Shown here: piece after piece, positions 10,692 through 22,853 of the stretch
Layout: every line of letters starts with the position of its first letter
How positions within the stretch are numbered: the stretch's first letter is position 1
Source: Chrysogorgia sp. JL179-B06
Taxonomy: Eukaryota; Cnidaria; Anthozoa; Scleralcyonacea; Chrysogorgiidae
Assembly: GCA_035772405.1 (NCBI GenBank)
Contig: JAYKKM010000057.1
Span: 976,632-1,040,631, forward strand
Length of the DNA stretch: 64,000 nt
Reading direction: 5' to 3'
The notes under the pieces: model-generated
Seen by the model: the letters and a program-made list of their open reading frames with translations, nothing else
Databases searched by the model: none
Told to the model about the DNA's origin: nothing
Translations under genes and position numbers: made by a program

Positions 10692-13600
10692 GTTTTACAT
10701 CAAGAGCATCGTCGTCAATTGTGGATGTTACGCGAAAGTCATGAAATTTATTAATTAATGGTCAAATTTAAAATGTTCTCATAATTTGCCTTTTTCGTAT
10801 TCCATTCTTTGTTGTCTTTATTGTCTTTTTACACCAGTTTGTATATCATAATGCTTGTTTTGTTCACAATGCTTTATAATAATCCATGGGCCCAAACCAC
10901 AAATTATCTATATTTCTACCAAACGGATAGGCAAATTAAGTGTTAAGTTTTAATAGATATATATCTATAGATGATATTTTAATGTGATAAGCATTGGTAT
11001 GGAAGCTTAAAGGTAGATATTAACTTAAGTATATTGTATTTGTAACAACAAACAAACTGATAAACTCTGCATTTCACGGGGACTACTTCATGTATGCCGA
11101 TTTTTGTGTCCCGACACAACATTTTGGTTAGGATTATAGTTGTGTTGGGGACAGGCTTACATGAAGTAACTACCCATTTCACCTAGTTCTAAGATACATT
11201 TTTAAGTGATTTATTCAAAGATAATTTTAAAACTTTGGTTTCTTATGTATAAAAACATGTTTTATATAATATCCATGTATAAAAAAATTCACCTGGATTT
11301 CATAAATATGTTAATTCCAGTCGCCATATTGAAATGCCTGAGCCAGCACTCTTGACCGCTGATCGTTGCCAACTTGGCTCACGAGGACGCTATAACCTTT
11401 TAGTAGGGAACCTTTATATATGGTTATGTATTTATGTACTTATCAAAACTTTTTTTCCTTTTTAAGACTTCTAATAATAATACTAGACCTTTTTACACAA
11501 CAAATATTCACAGATATTATAACTGCGATATAAGCATTCTATTATTAATACTACATGTACAAAGATCAATTTTGTACACCATACTGAATTATTGACCAAG
11601 ATCTATATGTGTAACTGCATTTATGGGCACCTTAAGAAAACTTTAATATGACATCCCAACCATTAGATGCCACTCTGTATTTTTGGTCAACTTTTACCTT
11701 GAATTTGACCTTGACCTTCAACTAACTACATGTCATTTAGTTCTAGCGATCTTAAACGTATTACCAATTGGACGTGCATCCATAATTTAGTAAAAAAAGA
11801 CACCTAAGATGTTTTTCTCCACTGTTTGGCTCCACAATTTAGCGTGTTTGAACATTAGGTCACGTGGAATGGCGGCCATCTTGGATTTGACCTTTCACGG
11901 TCCCCCAAGGTCAAATCTGACTTCCCTCCACATCTGAAAATAAACCTTTTGGTATACACTAACTATGTAAGAAATTTCATGCTTTTCTCCAAAAATGCAC
12001 AATTCATATAATACGAGAGCTTACCGCTGCACTATTTAGCAAATAATAAAAATAAATGTCACATTAACCTTCTTCCCGCATGTTTGAAATCTCCATGATC
12101 TTGACGAGGTTTCATCAGTCAAAATTAACATAAATATAGAGATTTGAAACATGAAAAAACAAGCTCAAATGACATTAATTATATTGTTTATAAATATTAT
12201 ATTATTTATATACACAATCAAGAACTATGAATATCTTAACATACATATATTAATTTATTATTTTTCTCCATTTTATTTTATTATTTTTATGAGCACAACC
12301 AAGCTGTGGTAGAAAATTTACCTTCCAGCATAGGCATATGGGCAGGGGGGGCAACTGCCCCCCTCCCCCAAAAAAATTATTTTGTGTGAAGTGTGGAAAA
12401 TGACAAAATTCTGGAAAAACTGACTTAAAATTCGGGCAAAATAGGTTGCCCACACCCAACATTTTTTAGTGCCGTACCCCTATGCCTTCCAATCTATGAC
12501 ACAGGTACAAAAGTTGGCAAACATCACTGTTATACTTTAATAAAGATGATTCATACAGTACCTGCAATATTCGTCTGGCAATGTTCTTGTTTCACTTTCA
12601 CAGATGTTGAAGCAGTACTTATAGCACAAGCTATACAACATATAAACAGTTTAATTTTAAGTAAGTTTAATTGCAAAACATTCTTTATTATTATGTATTG
12701 TAAAGATACAATTGATACAAATTAGTACACATGTTAGAATAAAATATGCTAGAATAACTAATGACCAATGTGTTTATATTATAATGTAAATATAAGGATC
12801 ATTATATAACGAAATGCACCCATCGGGACAGGTATGGGCGTCAGGCATATGTGATAATTTGACAACTCGAATTTTATTATTGTCAGGGCTCAAGAGTGTG
12901 TAATTCGACCTGCATGTTTTGAATATTAAAAGTGTTAGAGAATCATGAAAAGTCTATTTAATGGAGGTGTGTTTACCATTTTGTGCCGAACAGTTGGATA
13001 TTTTACCCAAAATTATCACGACCTCCCACTGGCTTAACCGCTGCATAAATAGTGAAAATAATATATTATGATCATATGACATTAGTTGCAAACACAGAGC
13101 ACAAAACGTGCAAAGATAATAAGTTGACGGACATGCATGTCTGGGACGGACATACTTTTAGTGTGTATATACCATTTCAAAATATATAATTATAAAGTAA
13201 TGAATACAGAACAAATAATTTAAGAACCTACCTGTTCTGCAGTTTATGCAGCAGCTAGTCCCTGTTTTGACTTCAGTCCCACATCCAGCGCAATACATGG
13301 ATGGCAATTAACAACAAAAACCACATGGAATTCAATCTAATCCATCGCCAGAGGGCCGGAAAACAGGGCGTCGATTGAAAAGAGCATGTGCGTGATAACA
13401 ACTATCGTGCTAATATCGAGTTCTTCGCAAGAATCTTTCCTAGACACGTTAATAACTCTCGAGGATCTCTTCCGAGGTGAAAAAAATTGTTGTCTGGTGT
13501 TTAAATTAGCAACCAATTGGGATAGAAAAGAATATGATTTTAGAATTTCTAACTCGCAGCAATGAAATCAAAAAGGTCGATAAACACTGCATTGTGTATT

Positions 13601-13950
13601 TATTATAATACCATGGTTTGCCTCAATTTCTTTTGTCTTTTCAGGTTGAATTAATAACTAAATTACCTCATTTGGATTAATTTATACAATCTAGATGTCG
13701 TATTAGAATTAATACAACCTTGAATGACGTCATGAGAGGTAGTATTAGCTTCTTCTTCTCACCTGGCATGCAAAGACATGAAATTTCGACAACCATGGTA
13801 TTACAAAGTAATATCATGGTAATGAGGTGTATTAGGTGTATAATCTGCTAATATTCATGCATTGTTGTGTGGTTTGTGTTCACAGGGCCAATCACCATCG
13901 CTTTGCTCATAATCTGGCCAATTTGTATCGCTTTTCCGCTGGTTACCTGA
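10692..13950. other. No recognisable gene; AT-rich with one G/C palindrome
   Basis: Only short frames without family signatures occur here. The clearest structure is at about 12334-12370, where a G-rich tract (GGGCAGGGGGGGCAACTG) is followed directly by its near complement, and the pair is flanked by imperfect inverted GCATAGG-like words at about 12330 and 12480. This looks like a decayed MITE of roughly 160 bp. The rest shows nothing I can name. Confidence 0.5.
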
Positions 13951-14113
13951 AAGCTTTTTTTTTTGCATAAACATATTTTATTCATGCATTTACCCCAAGA
14001 GCACACCTGCTCATCTAGGGGGTTCACGTAATTTAAAATTTTATCAAAAAATTACAAACAAAAAAAACGAAAAAACAAATAGATACATAAGTATAAGTAT
14101 AAGACTGAGTACA

Positions 14114-15352
14114 TTAATGACTTTTAGCAAAACGCATAGATTCTTTAATATAAATCTGAACCTTTTTAAATAAATATTTATTTTCATCAAATGTCATGTC
14201 ATTAGATCCACAAAGAAGTACATTACATTTTTGGAAATCTAACAAACTACTCCAACGGTTGTTCAGTAATTGTGCAGCAGCCGAGAGTAAGTTTTGTCGG
14301 AGGGCAGCATATTGGGGACAGTATAATAAATAATGATACACAGATTCACAAGGAGCTCCGCAGGCACACGCTGGTGAAATAGAGCAATTAATTTTGAAAA
14401 GGTAATAGTTAAGTGCACAACAATTTAAACGAAGGCCGGTGTGTAATATCGACGAGTATCTATCTATAGCTACGTTCAAGTAACTATTATTTGACTGTAA
14501 ACAATATAATTTAATTAAAGATTTTTTAAAGATGTCGAGTGATTCTGTTGCTCGTATCGAGTTAATACTATTCCATAATCTAGTCGTCGAAGGGTAAAAA
14601 GGTTTCTTGTATCTCTCCGTACGGACGGGGAATAGTGAAAAATTTCTAGCAGACCTTAAAAACAGACCAGATCTTTGGACAGTCAAAGGAATCAGATCAC
14701 GCAAATAGGATGGACCCATACCCCAAACAATTTTAAAATACAAAATTAGTTTGAATTAATCTTCTGGTTTTCAAATCATCCCAACCGAGTTCAATAAACG
14801 CCTGCCTACTAGTTCCCCTCATTGAACCTGTGACCACCTTAGCACCCTCATATTGAACAGACTCTAGGAGCTCACACTCATTGTCGTGACAACCATCCCA
14901 TAGAACATCGGCGTATTCCAGAATTGGTCTTATTAACGATTTATACAGTTTGCCAAAGACTTGTCTACTAATTTTAAATTTTAATCCCTTTAAATTTTTT
15001 TGGATATTTAGAATATGGGGTTTCCAAGAGAGGTTCGAAGTAAGAGTGACTCCCAAATGCTTGTGACTGTGAACTTCGTCTATGGGAGCGTCGTTGTAAA
15101 AAAGTGGTTGATGTTGTGGCTTATTACGTTTAGTAGAAAAAAACATAGATTTCGTTTTACTAGCGTTTATGGTTACCATCGAGTCACGGGCCCACGACTC
15201 GATCCGCCTTAGCTCCTGATTAATACTAGCGGCTGTAAGGTTCGGATCATTAACAACTTGAAACAATGAGGTATCGTCGGCATAAAGATAACAATTGCTT
15301 TAGATATTATTTAAAATATCGTTAATATAAATTAAAAAGAGCAATGGACCCA
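14114..15352 (-). pseudogene. LINE reverse transcriptase, catalytic and C-terminal part
   Basis: Minus-strand frames at 15352-14733 and 14743-14114 carry LLFLIYINDI, the YADDTSLF catalytic motif at about 15265-15295, a thumb region with HKHLGVTL and LIRPILEYADVLWDG, and a C-terminal Cys/His knuckle (CACGAPCE, then HYLLYC). An in-frame stop lies five codons before YADD, and one frameshift lies near 14740. The order RT, thumb, Cys/His knuckle matches Jockey/CR1-group non-LTR elements, which copy RNA onto nicked chromosomal DNA. The 5' part of the RT lies beyond the MITE. Confidence 0.8.
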
Positions 15353-15360
15353 AAACGGAT

Positions 15361-15504
15361 GGGTCAGGTCGCAGTGCTCTAGAACGTCGATTGTCATTGG
15401 TTAAAATTACGACTCATTTCCCCCATCTCACAGGAGATCCTAACCAATCACAGAAAGCTTCTAACCAATCACAGACCTTCTTCTAGAGCACTGCGACCTT
15501 ACTC
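15361..15504. mobile_element. 144-bp MITE with 8-bp target duplication (hAT-like), inside the LINE
   Basis: The ends are inverted repeats of about 24 bp: GGGTCAGGTCGCAGTGCTCT on the left, and the reverse complement of the right end differs at two positions. AAACGGAT is duplicated on both sides (15353-15360 and 15505-15512). An 8-bp duplication is typical of hAT elements. The insertion falls within the conserved PQGSVLGP region of the LINE reverse transcriptase, so it postdates LINE insertion or happened in a parental copy. Two CCAATCACAGA-like repeats lie inside. Confidence 0.85.
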
Positions 15505-17020
15505 AAACGGATCCTTGTGGGGCACCAGCTTCAATGTTACCCCAATCAGATGACTGACCATCTACAACAACTCGCTGTTTTCTTCCTGAAAGATAACTAA
15601 TTATCGAGTAATGGTTCTTTGACACCTAAATATTTAAGCTTGTGAATAAGTCCCTTATGCCAAACTTTATCAAAGGCTTTACTTTGAAACTTTTGTTCTA
15701 AAAACACCATCCGTACCTCGTTACCTGAATCTAATGCCTCATAAATTCTGTAAACAATATAAATAAATTGATTCACAGTGGAGTCTCCTGGTCGAAAACC
15801 AGATTGAAAAGGGCTTAAAAATTTAATATCTAACAAAAAATTGTAAAGTCGAATAAAAACAATCTTTTCATTAATTTTTGAAAGAGATGGTAGTAACGAG
15901 ACAGGACGGTAGTTTTCCTTAAGCTGACGGTCGTCTTTCTTAAAGATTGAGGTAATATTTGCAAATTTCCAAGCATCAGGGAAGACACCCAAGGATAATG
16001 AAAGATTAATGAAGCGCGAAAAAGACCCAGAAATACCATCAGCACTTACTTAAATTGTTTCCAACACCATCGACACCACACGCCTTTGAAATGTTGACAC
16101 TCTTCAATAAATAATTAACCTCTTCATCAGTAGTAGATATATGGGATATTGATTTCGAATTTGGATTATTAGGAAATTCTGGAGGGTCTGTGTCAGCATT
16201 GTCTAGTGTACATTGCGTACAAAAATACTCATTTAGCAACTGGGCCTTTTCCTTAGCATCAGTAATCATATTAGAACCCTCCCGTAGCATAGGAACAGAA
16301 GTCTGAATTTTTTCCCCATACCCCACCATTTTTTTGAGCCCAGGTTAGGGTCATGTAATTTGAGATTTAAATTTTTATAATACTCCATTTTACGTGAGCG
16401 AATAAGCGACGTGGTCAAATTTCTTTGCTGTTTATACCTTTCCCACGTAGATAGAGTTTTATATTGAGAATGAAGTTTAAGTAACCTATCTCTTTTTCTA
16501 ATTGATTTCCTAATAAGTGAATTCATCCACAGCTTATCACGTAAGCGTATAACTACCATCCTATGTGGCACGTGAGTTTCAAGGACTTGATGAAAAGACT
16601 GGAACCATTTATCGTAAACTATGTTTACATTGTCATCAGCAAACAATTCCTCACGATTTAGAATCGAAAAAGCTTCACACATTGTTACATTGTTGTCACG
16701 TCAATGTTTGCCAGATCCCATACAGTACGTTTATAGCACTTTTGCTTCGTTAAAGATATACTCATCCTTGCATAAATGACTGAATGGTCACAGGTACTAG
16801 GAGGGCTAACTGTGCCAGACGCAACAAAATAACCCAGAGTATTTGTAATTATTAAGTCAAGAATGGTACCCCCATTTTCCGTTACGCGAGTTGGTTCATT
16901 AATAACTTGGGAAAGACTATTACATTCCATCCATCTGTAGAGAGAGATACCGAAATCACTGCTTAGTGATTCGTCATTAGCATCATAATGTGCATTAAAA
17001 TCACTAATTAGGAGGACAAG
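15505..17020 (-). pseudogene. LINE endonuclease C-terminus, linker and N-terminal reverse transcriptase
   Basis: The minus strand from 17020 reads the endonuclease core (DFNAHYDAN, GTILDLIITN, CDHSVIYARM), then a basic linker with LRDKLWMNSLIRKSIR. The conserved RT entry follows: SKACGVDGVGNN, then FPDAWKFANITSIFKK, YRPVSLLPSLSK and FQSGFRPGDSTVNQ. Frameshifts lie near 16680, 16330, 16050 and 15650. The DxDxH part of the endonuclease active site is present as CDHSV; the N-terminal half is missing. The catalytic half of the RT continues beyond the MITE at 15361-15504. Confidence 0.8.
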
Positions 17021-17268
17021 CTAGCTCTGGGATTCAAGTAAATACGATCAAGGTACAGCTGTTAACCAGGTTAGGCCTGTTTGACACTTTGAAGGTTGAC
17101 AAGACATTCCAGCTATCTGGGTCAATGCATTTCAGCTGGATAATCAGTTCTATAGGTGAAATTGCAATTCTAAATATATTTCTGTATGATGACCATTAAT
17201 ATTAATTTTTAAACCAGATATTCGTAGAGTTTACAGTATTCACTTTATGGATTTGTTTCTTTATTTAA

Positions 17269-17679
17269 AGTGCCTATCCGGGGTTTGGGGATTTTACATA
17301 TTCGTAATCTTTGGGCTCTAAGAAGAAGAAATGTAATATATCTTGTTGTTAGAAAATTTCATCTTCATGCCTTTTTTCCCTGCTAAAGTTGATTTTCTAT
17401 TCACAGGAAATTACGTCAAAGCAAGGACACAAAGAAATACAAAGAAAGTTTGTCTCTGAACTTTAAACACACCTGTTTTGGCAAAATTCGCTCAATTCCC
17501 AAACTTTCATTGTATTTCACTGCTAAATCAGTGTACAATGTTTTTGACGTCATTTCCTGTGAATAGTAAATCACTTGGTATGAAGATGAAATTTTTGCAC
17601 GACAAGATATTTTACAATTCTTCACAAGAGATTCCAAAGATCACAAATGTGTAAAATACCCAAAACCCAGATAGGCACT
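17269..17679. mobile_element. 411-bp fold-back MITE with TTAA target sites (Kolobok/piggyBac-type)
   Basis: The left end begins AGTGCCTATCCGGGGTTTGG after TTAA (17265-17268); the right end is the reverse complement of AGTGCCTATCTGGGTTTTGG before TTAA (17680-17683). Inverted similarity continues far inward, for example CTATTCACAGGAAATTACGT near 17398 against its complement near 17550, so the two halves form arms of roughly 190 bp. The first six terminal bases, AGTGCM, match the two THAP-bearing elements in this window, suggesting a shared family and possible cross-mobilisation. No coding capacity. Confidence 0.85.
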
Positions 17680-17689
17680 TTAACTATTT

Positions 17690-18337
17690 TAAGACATTGA
17701 AAGAGTTCTTTTATCTTTATTGTAGAAGCTTGCAAATCGCTTGTCCAGTTTTACCAGCAAAAATTGGAGTGAGGCAAGGAAAGCAAGAGTGGTGGAGGTG
17801 CTGACCATGGACTATATGTCCAGTGAGGATAGTGATGAAAACGGAGACAGGACACTACGAAATAAGGCCACTTCAATGGGAAACTGAGGAACTTCAAAAA
17901 AGAAAAAAGTCCCTTGATAGCCACCATCTGGATTCTTTGCCATCTCTGGTTCAACGGAGAACAACCCCAAGAAAACGTGGGAACCCATCTATCCGACTAA
18001 AACCACACAATTGCCCTGACTGGGCATCAATTGCTTCATGAACATCACATTCAGACTATGTGTATTGCTTGAACATTATTATTTTTTAATATTGACATTA
18101 TTGCTTGTGTTTTATACTTTCTCAATCAACATCAAATTCAATCACTGCTTACAATATACTGTTGATGACTAAAAAACTACTGTTTACCACAAATACTTTT
18201 TATATGTATGGATAATTAGTATAGAAATTAGGGTGTGATTTTTATTTTACTAATCTACAGTATTGTTGCAGCACCACTTTATTAAATACTTACAATAATG
18301 TGTGTGTAGAAAATCCAAGATCAATATAATATAATAT
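17690..18337. other. No recognisable gene
   Basis: AT-rich sequence with only short frames of low similarity to anything known. A purine-rich plus-strand stretch at 17823-18041 is open for 72 codons but has biased basic composition and no motif. Confidence 0.5.
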
Positions 18338-18590
18338 TAAAGAAATTTAAGGTAAAGATATTACGAGTATGGGCAACTTCTGAGAATCAACCAAGACCAG
18401 TTGCGAAAAATGCAACTCCAATGCAATGCCTTTCGGTGAGAATCAAACTTCATGTAATGACACCGTGATGGTAGTGGGGCACTCTCACTAACTGAGTCAC
18501 GAAGGGTCTTTGCTGAGGGCAAGTCATGAGTTCTGGTATATAGTGGATGGTATGCCAGTGAATATTTATTTGGTATATTACAAGTAATAA
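18338..18590 (-). repeat. tRNA-derived SINE, minus-strand copy (left arm of an inverted pair)
   Basis: Read on the minus strand this copy has a tRNA-like head with an A-box-like GTGACTCAGTTAGTGAGAG and a degenerate B box (GTTTGATTCTC). A body with GTTGCATTTTTCGCAACTGG follows, and the tail is ACCTTAAATTTCTTT. It is the inverted partner of the copy at 18640-18840 and matches it along nearly its full length. The A and B boxes would be RNA polymerase III promoter elements if intact. The two copies meet around an AT-rich TAATAATAAT centre near 18590. Confidence 0.65.
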
Positions 18591-18639
18591 TAATAATAAT
18601 GATATACCAAATATAATATTCAACGGCATTACCATCCAC

Positions 18640-18840
18640 TATAATATACACTAGAACTCATGACTTGCACTCAGCAACAGCCCTTCATGACTCAGTTGGT
18701 TACAGTGGCACACTAGCATCGTGGGGTTGAGTTCGATTCTCACCAAAAGGCCTTGGAGTTGCATTTTTCGCAACTGGTCTTGGTTGCATGAGAATCAGAA
18801 GTTGCCACACCTGTAAACATCTTTACCTTAAATTTCTTTA
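18640..18840 (+). repeat. tRNA-derived SINE, plus-strand copy (right arm of an inverted pair)
   Basis: The plus-strand copy has TGACTCAGTTGGTTACAGTG (A box) and GGTTGAGTTCGATTCTCACC (B box, containing the pol III core GTTCGATTC). It continues with GGAGTTGCATTTTTCGCAAC and ends ACCTTAAATTTCTTTA at 18840. The left arm begins with the reverse complement of the same 22-base end at 18338. The clear boxes and shared body make a tRNA-derived SINE more likely than a tRNA gene: there is no plausible anticodon arm or acceptor stem. Confidence 0.7.
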
Positions 18841-21800
18841 TTTTAATGATAATATACATGTATATACATACTGTATAGCAAACCCAGGGTTAGTGTCTAC
18901 CTAACCCTGAAGTTTATCACACCGAAATACTATAATAATTAAAAGTAGTTGCTATACATTACTATCTATCTGTTGGTGTATGTGCGTTGTTGCTATTGGT
19001 TATATTATGTATTTTTACATTAATAAAAACAAAATTAAAATTTGAAGTTGTTATTATCACTGTGTAATGTAACAAATTGCTTTATTTAGGGGGGGGGGCG
19101 TGTGCCGTGAATAATAAACTGCAACCGAATTTACACCACCTTTAATCAAAACATTAAAGGGATGTAAATCTTGTTTACATTTAAAAACAAATAATAGGGT
19201 GATTAAAGCTATGTAAAGGTATCAATAATGCTGCTTTACCATATCTTTAAGAATTTTGGTAAATATACCATTCTCCCCCTTTATAGTGTCTTTATCTCAT
19301 TATATTATAGGCTCCACTATTCTGCTAAAATCACTGATATTAAAGATGTGTAAAGATATCTTCACGAACTTTAATATTTATTATTATATGTGTGTAAAGA
19401 CACCAATAATATGACTATAATACTCCTTTAATCTGTAGTAAATCTATATTTTCGCCCTGTGATTGTCACTATATATACAGCATTGTTACCGCTTCCTCTC
19501 AGTTTCTGACGATGTCGTAGACAACAAAAGCTAGAACAAATTAAATTGTTTTAAAACAGTAGCTAGTTGGCCTCATTTGATTTTTTACTTTACCAAAGAA
19601 AATATAATTTGTTCACAGTTCATACTGGCAATTACAATAATGTATGAGCTATATTGTTTTTCAGACTATATTTGGGTCCAAAACAAGGCTGTAAAAAGAC
19701 AAAAAGAAGGCCAGAAAGACAAAACAATCAAAAAGCCGTTTATCTCACAGTATCCTTTCAAAAGTTTATAATTTGGGTTAGCGATTGGTGAATTCAAAAT
19801 AACTTTTCAGTACCTTGTGCAGGAAAAAACAAGAAAAATATAATTTCCCCACACTTTAAATGTGGGTTGCTATTTATAAAAAACGACTATACATACAAGG
19901 TCAGTACTATTGCGTTTTTGCGCCTACGTTGCTTAGCAACGTAAACGCTATGTTATCGGCGGCAGACTATGACTAAAGGACTATATGGCTGTGTTTGGAC
20001 ACTCGTTTGTGACGTAAAACCTGAATCACATGACCAAGCGGAGCCATATCATTTTTCTGTCTACTGTTTGGTTTGATTTTCGAAATTTTATCAAGGTAAG
20101 GCGACAAATTATGAGTATTAACGTCATGTTAATCGACATGAAATTTGTTGATCAGTTTTCCTGTGAACATTTACAATTTTTGTTGGAGTAATTAACGGCA
20201 GCACTTTCCTTGCGATAGTAGGCGACGTATATTTTATCTGATGCATATTGTTTTCTGTTTTAGGAGTCTTACAGTTTTGTTCTCACAGGAGCCATTGTGT
20301 TCGCGCTGATCAAGAGTTCGACCAGACATATTGTGATCTAGCCAAAACTAAACATAATACTAAAAATATGTAGCTTAATAATGCTGAAGTGGTCAGTATG
20401 TGATAACACGTAATTTCTCATTACCTTCTAAAAATAGATACGAATTGCAAGCTGCTACATACTGGGATCCAAACAAGCATTATATGTAATTGGTACTATT
20501 ATGATGGTCTGACAATAAAACATGTACAAGGGCAACCATATCGTGGAACACCAGATGGGTACTGGCTATCACATTGTGTTTTTATCAACGCTCTTTTCCA
20601 CTGAACCTAATGGGTGGTTAAAATCCACTAAAATTTGTAAATAACTATTTTCCTCTTTTACAAATACCATATGCTATTCATCTTCAGAATTGATAAAAAT
20701 AAATTGTTATAATACTACAAAAAGGTGCAGTACCAAGTAAATGCTTCTGTCTTAGAAGTAGTCCTTGGCATTCTTAATAGAAGACTGCTCAAAATAATAA
20801 CAAAGTAAACAAGCAGGATATCTATAGAATATACCCATCCACTTTCCATATGTTAACATTGTAATCATTAGAATCAGGTTCGTATTGGGAAAATTTCATA
20901 ACAACAACAATTTGTTGGCTATCCAATGAATTTGACAAGGTTTTAAGAGGAAAAAACAAGTAACAGAGGAAGTCCTTTTTCTTACTTTTTTTGTGCAGAT
21001 CGTTCACAAAAAACAAAGCAGCTGTGGGAATACTTCTCGATCACGTTACCTTCTGTTACCATTGTCTTTGGGCACTCTGGGAATTTTTGGAACCTTCTGG
21101 AGGGGCTTGTAACAATTTTAACACCTTTTGAAGGTGCAACCCTCTAAGTAAGCAAGCAGGAGGAAAGCTTGTCTGAGTGCATCCCTATGCCCATTGGTAA
21201 GTTTTTATATACTTACACATTCGTTTTTCATTTGTACTTAATATATAAAATTGTTTCCTGCCTTATTTTTCTATTTTATTGTATTCTTGATTATTTCCAG
21301 TTTAGATCCATCGACAATTTACAGAATCCGACGGACGACACGCCACCAATTGCTGGATTAAATACCGTTATTGAAGCTTTAAAGGAAGTAATAAATGACT
21401 GACTAATAAATAACCAAACACTAACATTACAAATTTCCACCTTCCAAGGTGAGCAAACGCTAGGGATATACTTAGCTAGTTTATAATATATAGAAAACGT
21501 ATTTATCACAGCTGGCAATTTTCTTCATGAATTATTAATGATTTGATGTTTGTTTTTTATTGCAGATTCAAACTACAATCTTGTTCAAAAGTAGTTGTAA
21601 CAATTAACCCCCGCCCCCATTTCAATGTTGTCATTTGAAAGCCTGTGGCAACATTGATTTGGGAAGAGTGGGGCTACTACAACATTGTCCAAGATTGTCT
21701 TTGGCTGTTTCTTTTACTTATTGTATGAAATTGCGGTAAAACATGTTTTCTATTTATGAAATAAAAAAAATAAAGAAATTACAAAAGAGGCCATTTCCTT

Positions 21801-22853
21801 GAGTAGAAAGGTCAATAATTCAGATTTAAAGATTAATATAAATATAATAAATACGGGTTTACTCGGCACAGGCTCTTTCACCATACTTTTTCTATCCAGA
21901 ATAAAATATTAAGGAAAGAATAACGTATTGATTTGTAATAATTCTCAGTAAATGATTGGAAATTAAAATATAATATTAGATTTGCATCGGTATTTTTGTT
22001 AATTCTTATAATTTACACGATAAATAACAATTTATCTACTAACGATCTATCATGGTCTACCAATAGTTTATAACAAAATTAATATGCATACACATTCTCT
22101 TTGAAATCCATGGTAGATCGTTGTATATGGCCGATAATTGCGCAAAGGAAACTAAAATAGCTATAGCTGTTTATACAAATAAGGCTGGTTTGAATAACAT
22201 TCTATAAGATGCTTAGCGCCATATTTCTTCGGTGCTTTTAATCGCTTTTAGAGATGGCTTCATTCCAACATGGGGCATCCCCGCCAAAAGTATGCATGCA
22301 TGTTAAATAGCATGGCAGGTCTTTTGTGCTTTTTCAAGCTAATCGTCCAAGTTTAGCAAATATATTGAAAAGATACCCCAAACCCACCCTCCCCCAAGAG
22401 TAATTAACAAATACCCCTGAATGCATTCCACCAATGACCAGTCACAAAGTCAAATATATAAACAAAGGTGAGAGTATTTTCTACTTTTAATTGAAACTGG
22501 AGGTGTTTAGAAAATGTTTATCGAAGACGACGTAAATAAATATTATTGGTATAATAGAGTTTCTCTCCCAATAGTCAAGTGAAGAAGAAGATAAATTACC
22601 AATCTCTCGGTGTGCAAATGCCAAGCTTCAACGATACTGGTTCCAACCAGACAAGAATTTGCTGATGCGGTAAACGCTAAACTTATGCATTGGTGTGTTT
22701 CAAAAGAGTGCCATAAACAACGAGGCAAGGGAGGTGGATACTATTATCACATGGAGATCTTCATGTGCATTTCAGCTGTACACATGTCAACTATTACAGT
22801 GCTTACTCGTATGTTCTTAAGGAAGACGGGACCCCTGGCGTGGGGGTGTTACA
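18841..22853. other. No recognisable gene; low-complexity repeats and one small hairpin
   Basis: A G9 run sits near 19090. Between about 19190 and 19450, TGTAAAG-containing words recur in a loose tandem pattern. A short inverted repeat with ATCTAYCATGG arms lies at 22041-22122 and may be an 82-bp MITE remnant. No frame shows a protein signature. Splice-like signals near 20095 and 20265 are described with the promoter-like site at 19926. Confidence 0.5.
19926..19942. promoter_or_regulatory. Palindromic X-box-like site (RFX type), possible promoter region
   Basis: ACGTTGCTTAGCAACGT is a perfect 17-bp palindrome apart from its central base and fits the X-box GTTGC-N3-GCAAC bound by RFX factors. 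About 80 bp downstream are TGACGTAA (CRE-like) and TCACATGACC (E-box), and at about 20094 a CAAG|GTAAGG donor-like sequence, with a polypyrimidine tract and acceptor-like TTTTAG near 20264. Together they look like a promoter with a noncoding first exon. No open frame follows, so this is a weak inference. Confidence 0.3.

Larger units (their letters stand above)
13951..17022 (-). mobile_element. LINE (Jockey/CR1-group), 5'-truncated, with poly(A) end
   Basis: On the minus strand, from 17022 to about 13951, are the end of an APE-type endonuclease, a linker, a reverse transcriptase with a YADD catalytic motif and a C-terminal zinc-knuckle region, followed by a 3' UTR ending in a run of ten A residues at about 13951-13960. 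The 5' end stops inside the endonuclease (SDFNAHYDAN near 17000), the usual 5' truncation. The coding sequence has frameshifts, an in-frame stop just before YADD, and a MITE insertion at 15361-15504. It is a dead copy. Confidence 0.85.

Noticed and set aside
12334..12370. G-rich palindrome as a regulatory G-quadruplex
   Set aside because: More simply a decayed MITE centre or end; no gene is nearby.
18675..18735. Possible tRNA gene (A and B boxes present)
   Set aside because: No acceptor or anticodon stem can be drawn, and an inverted related copy with a SINE body and tail exists.
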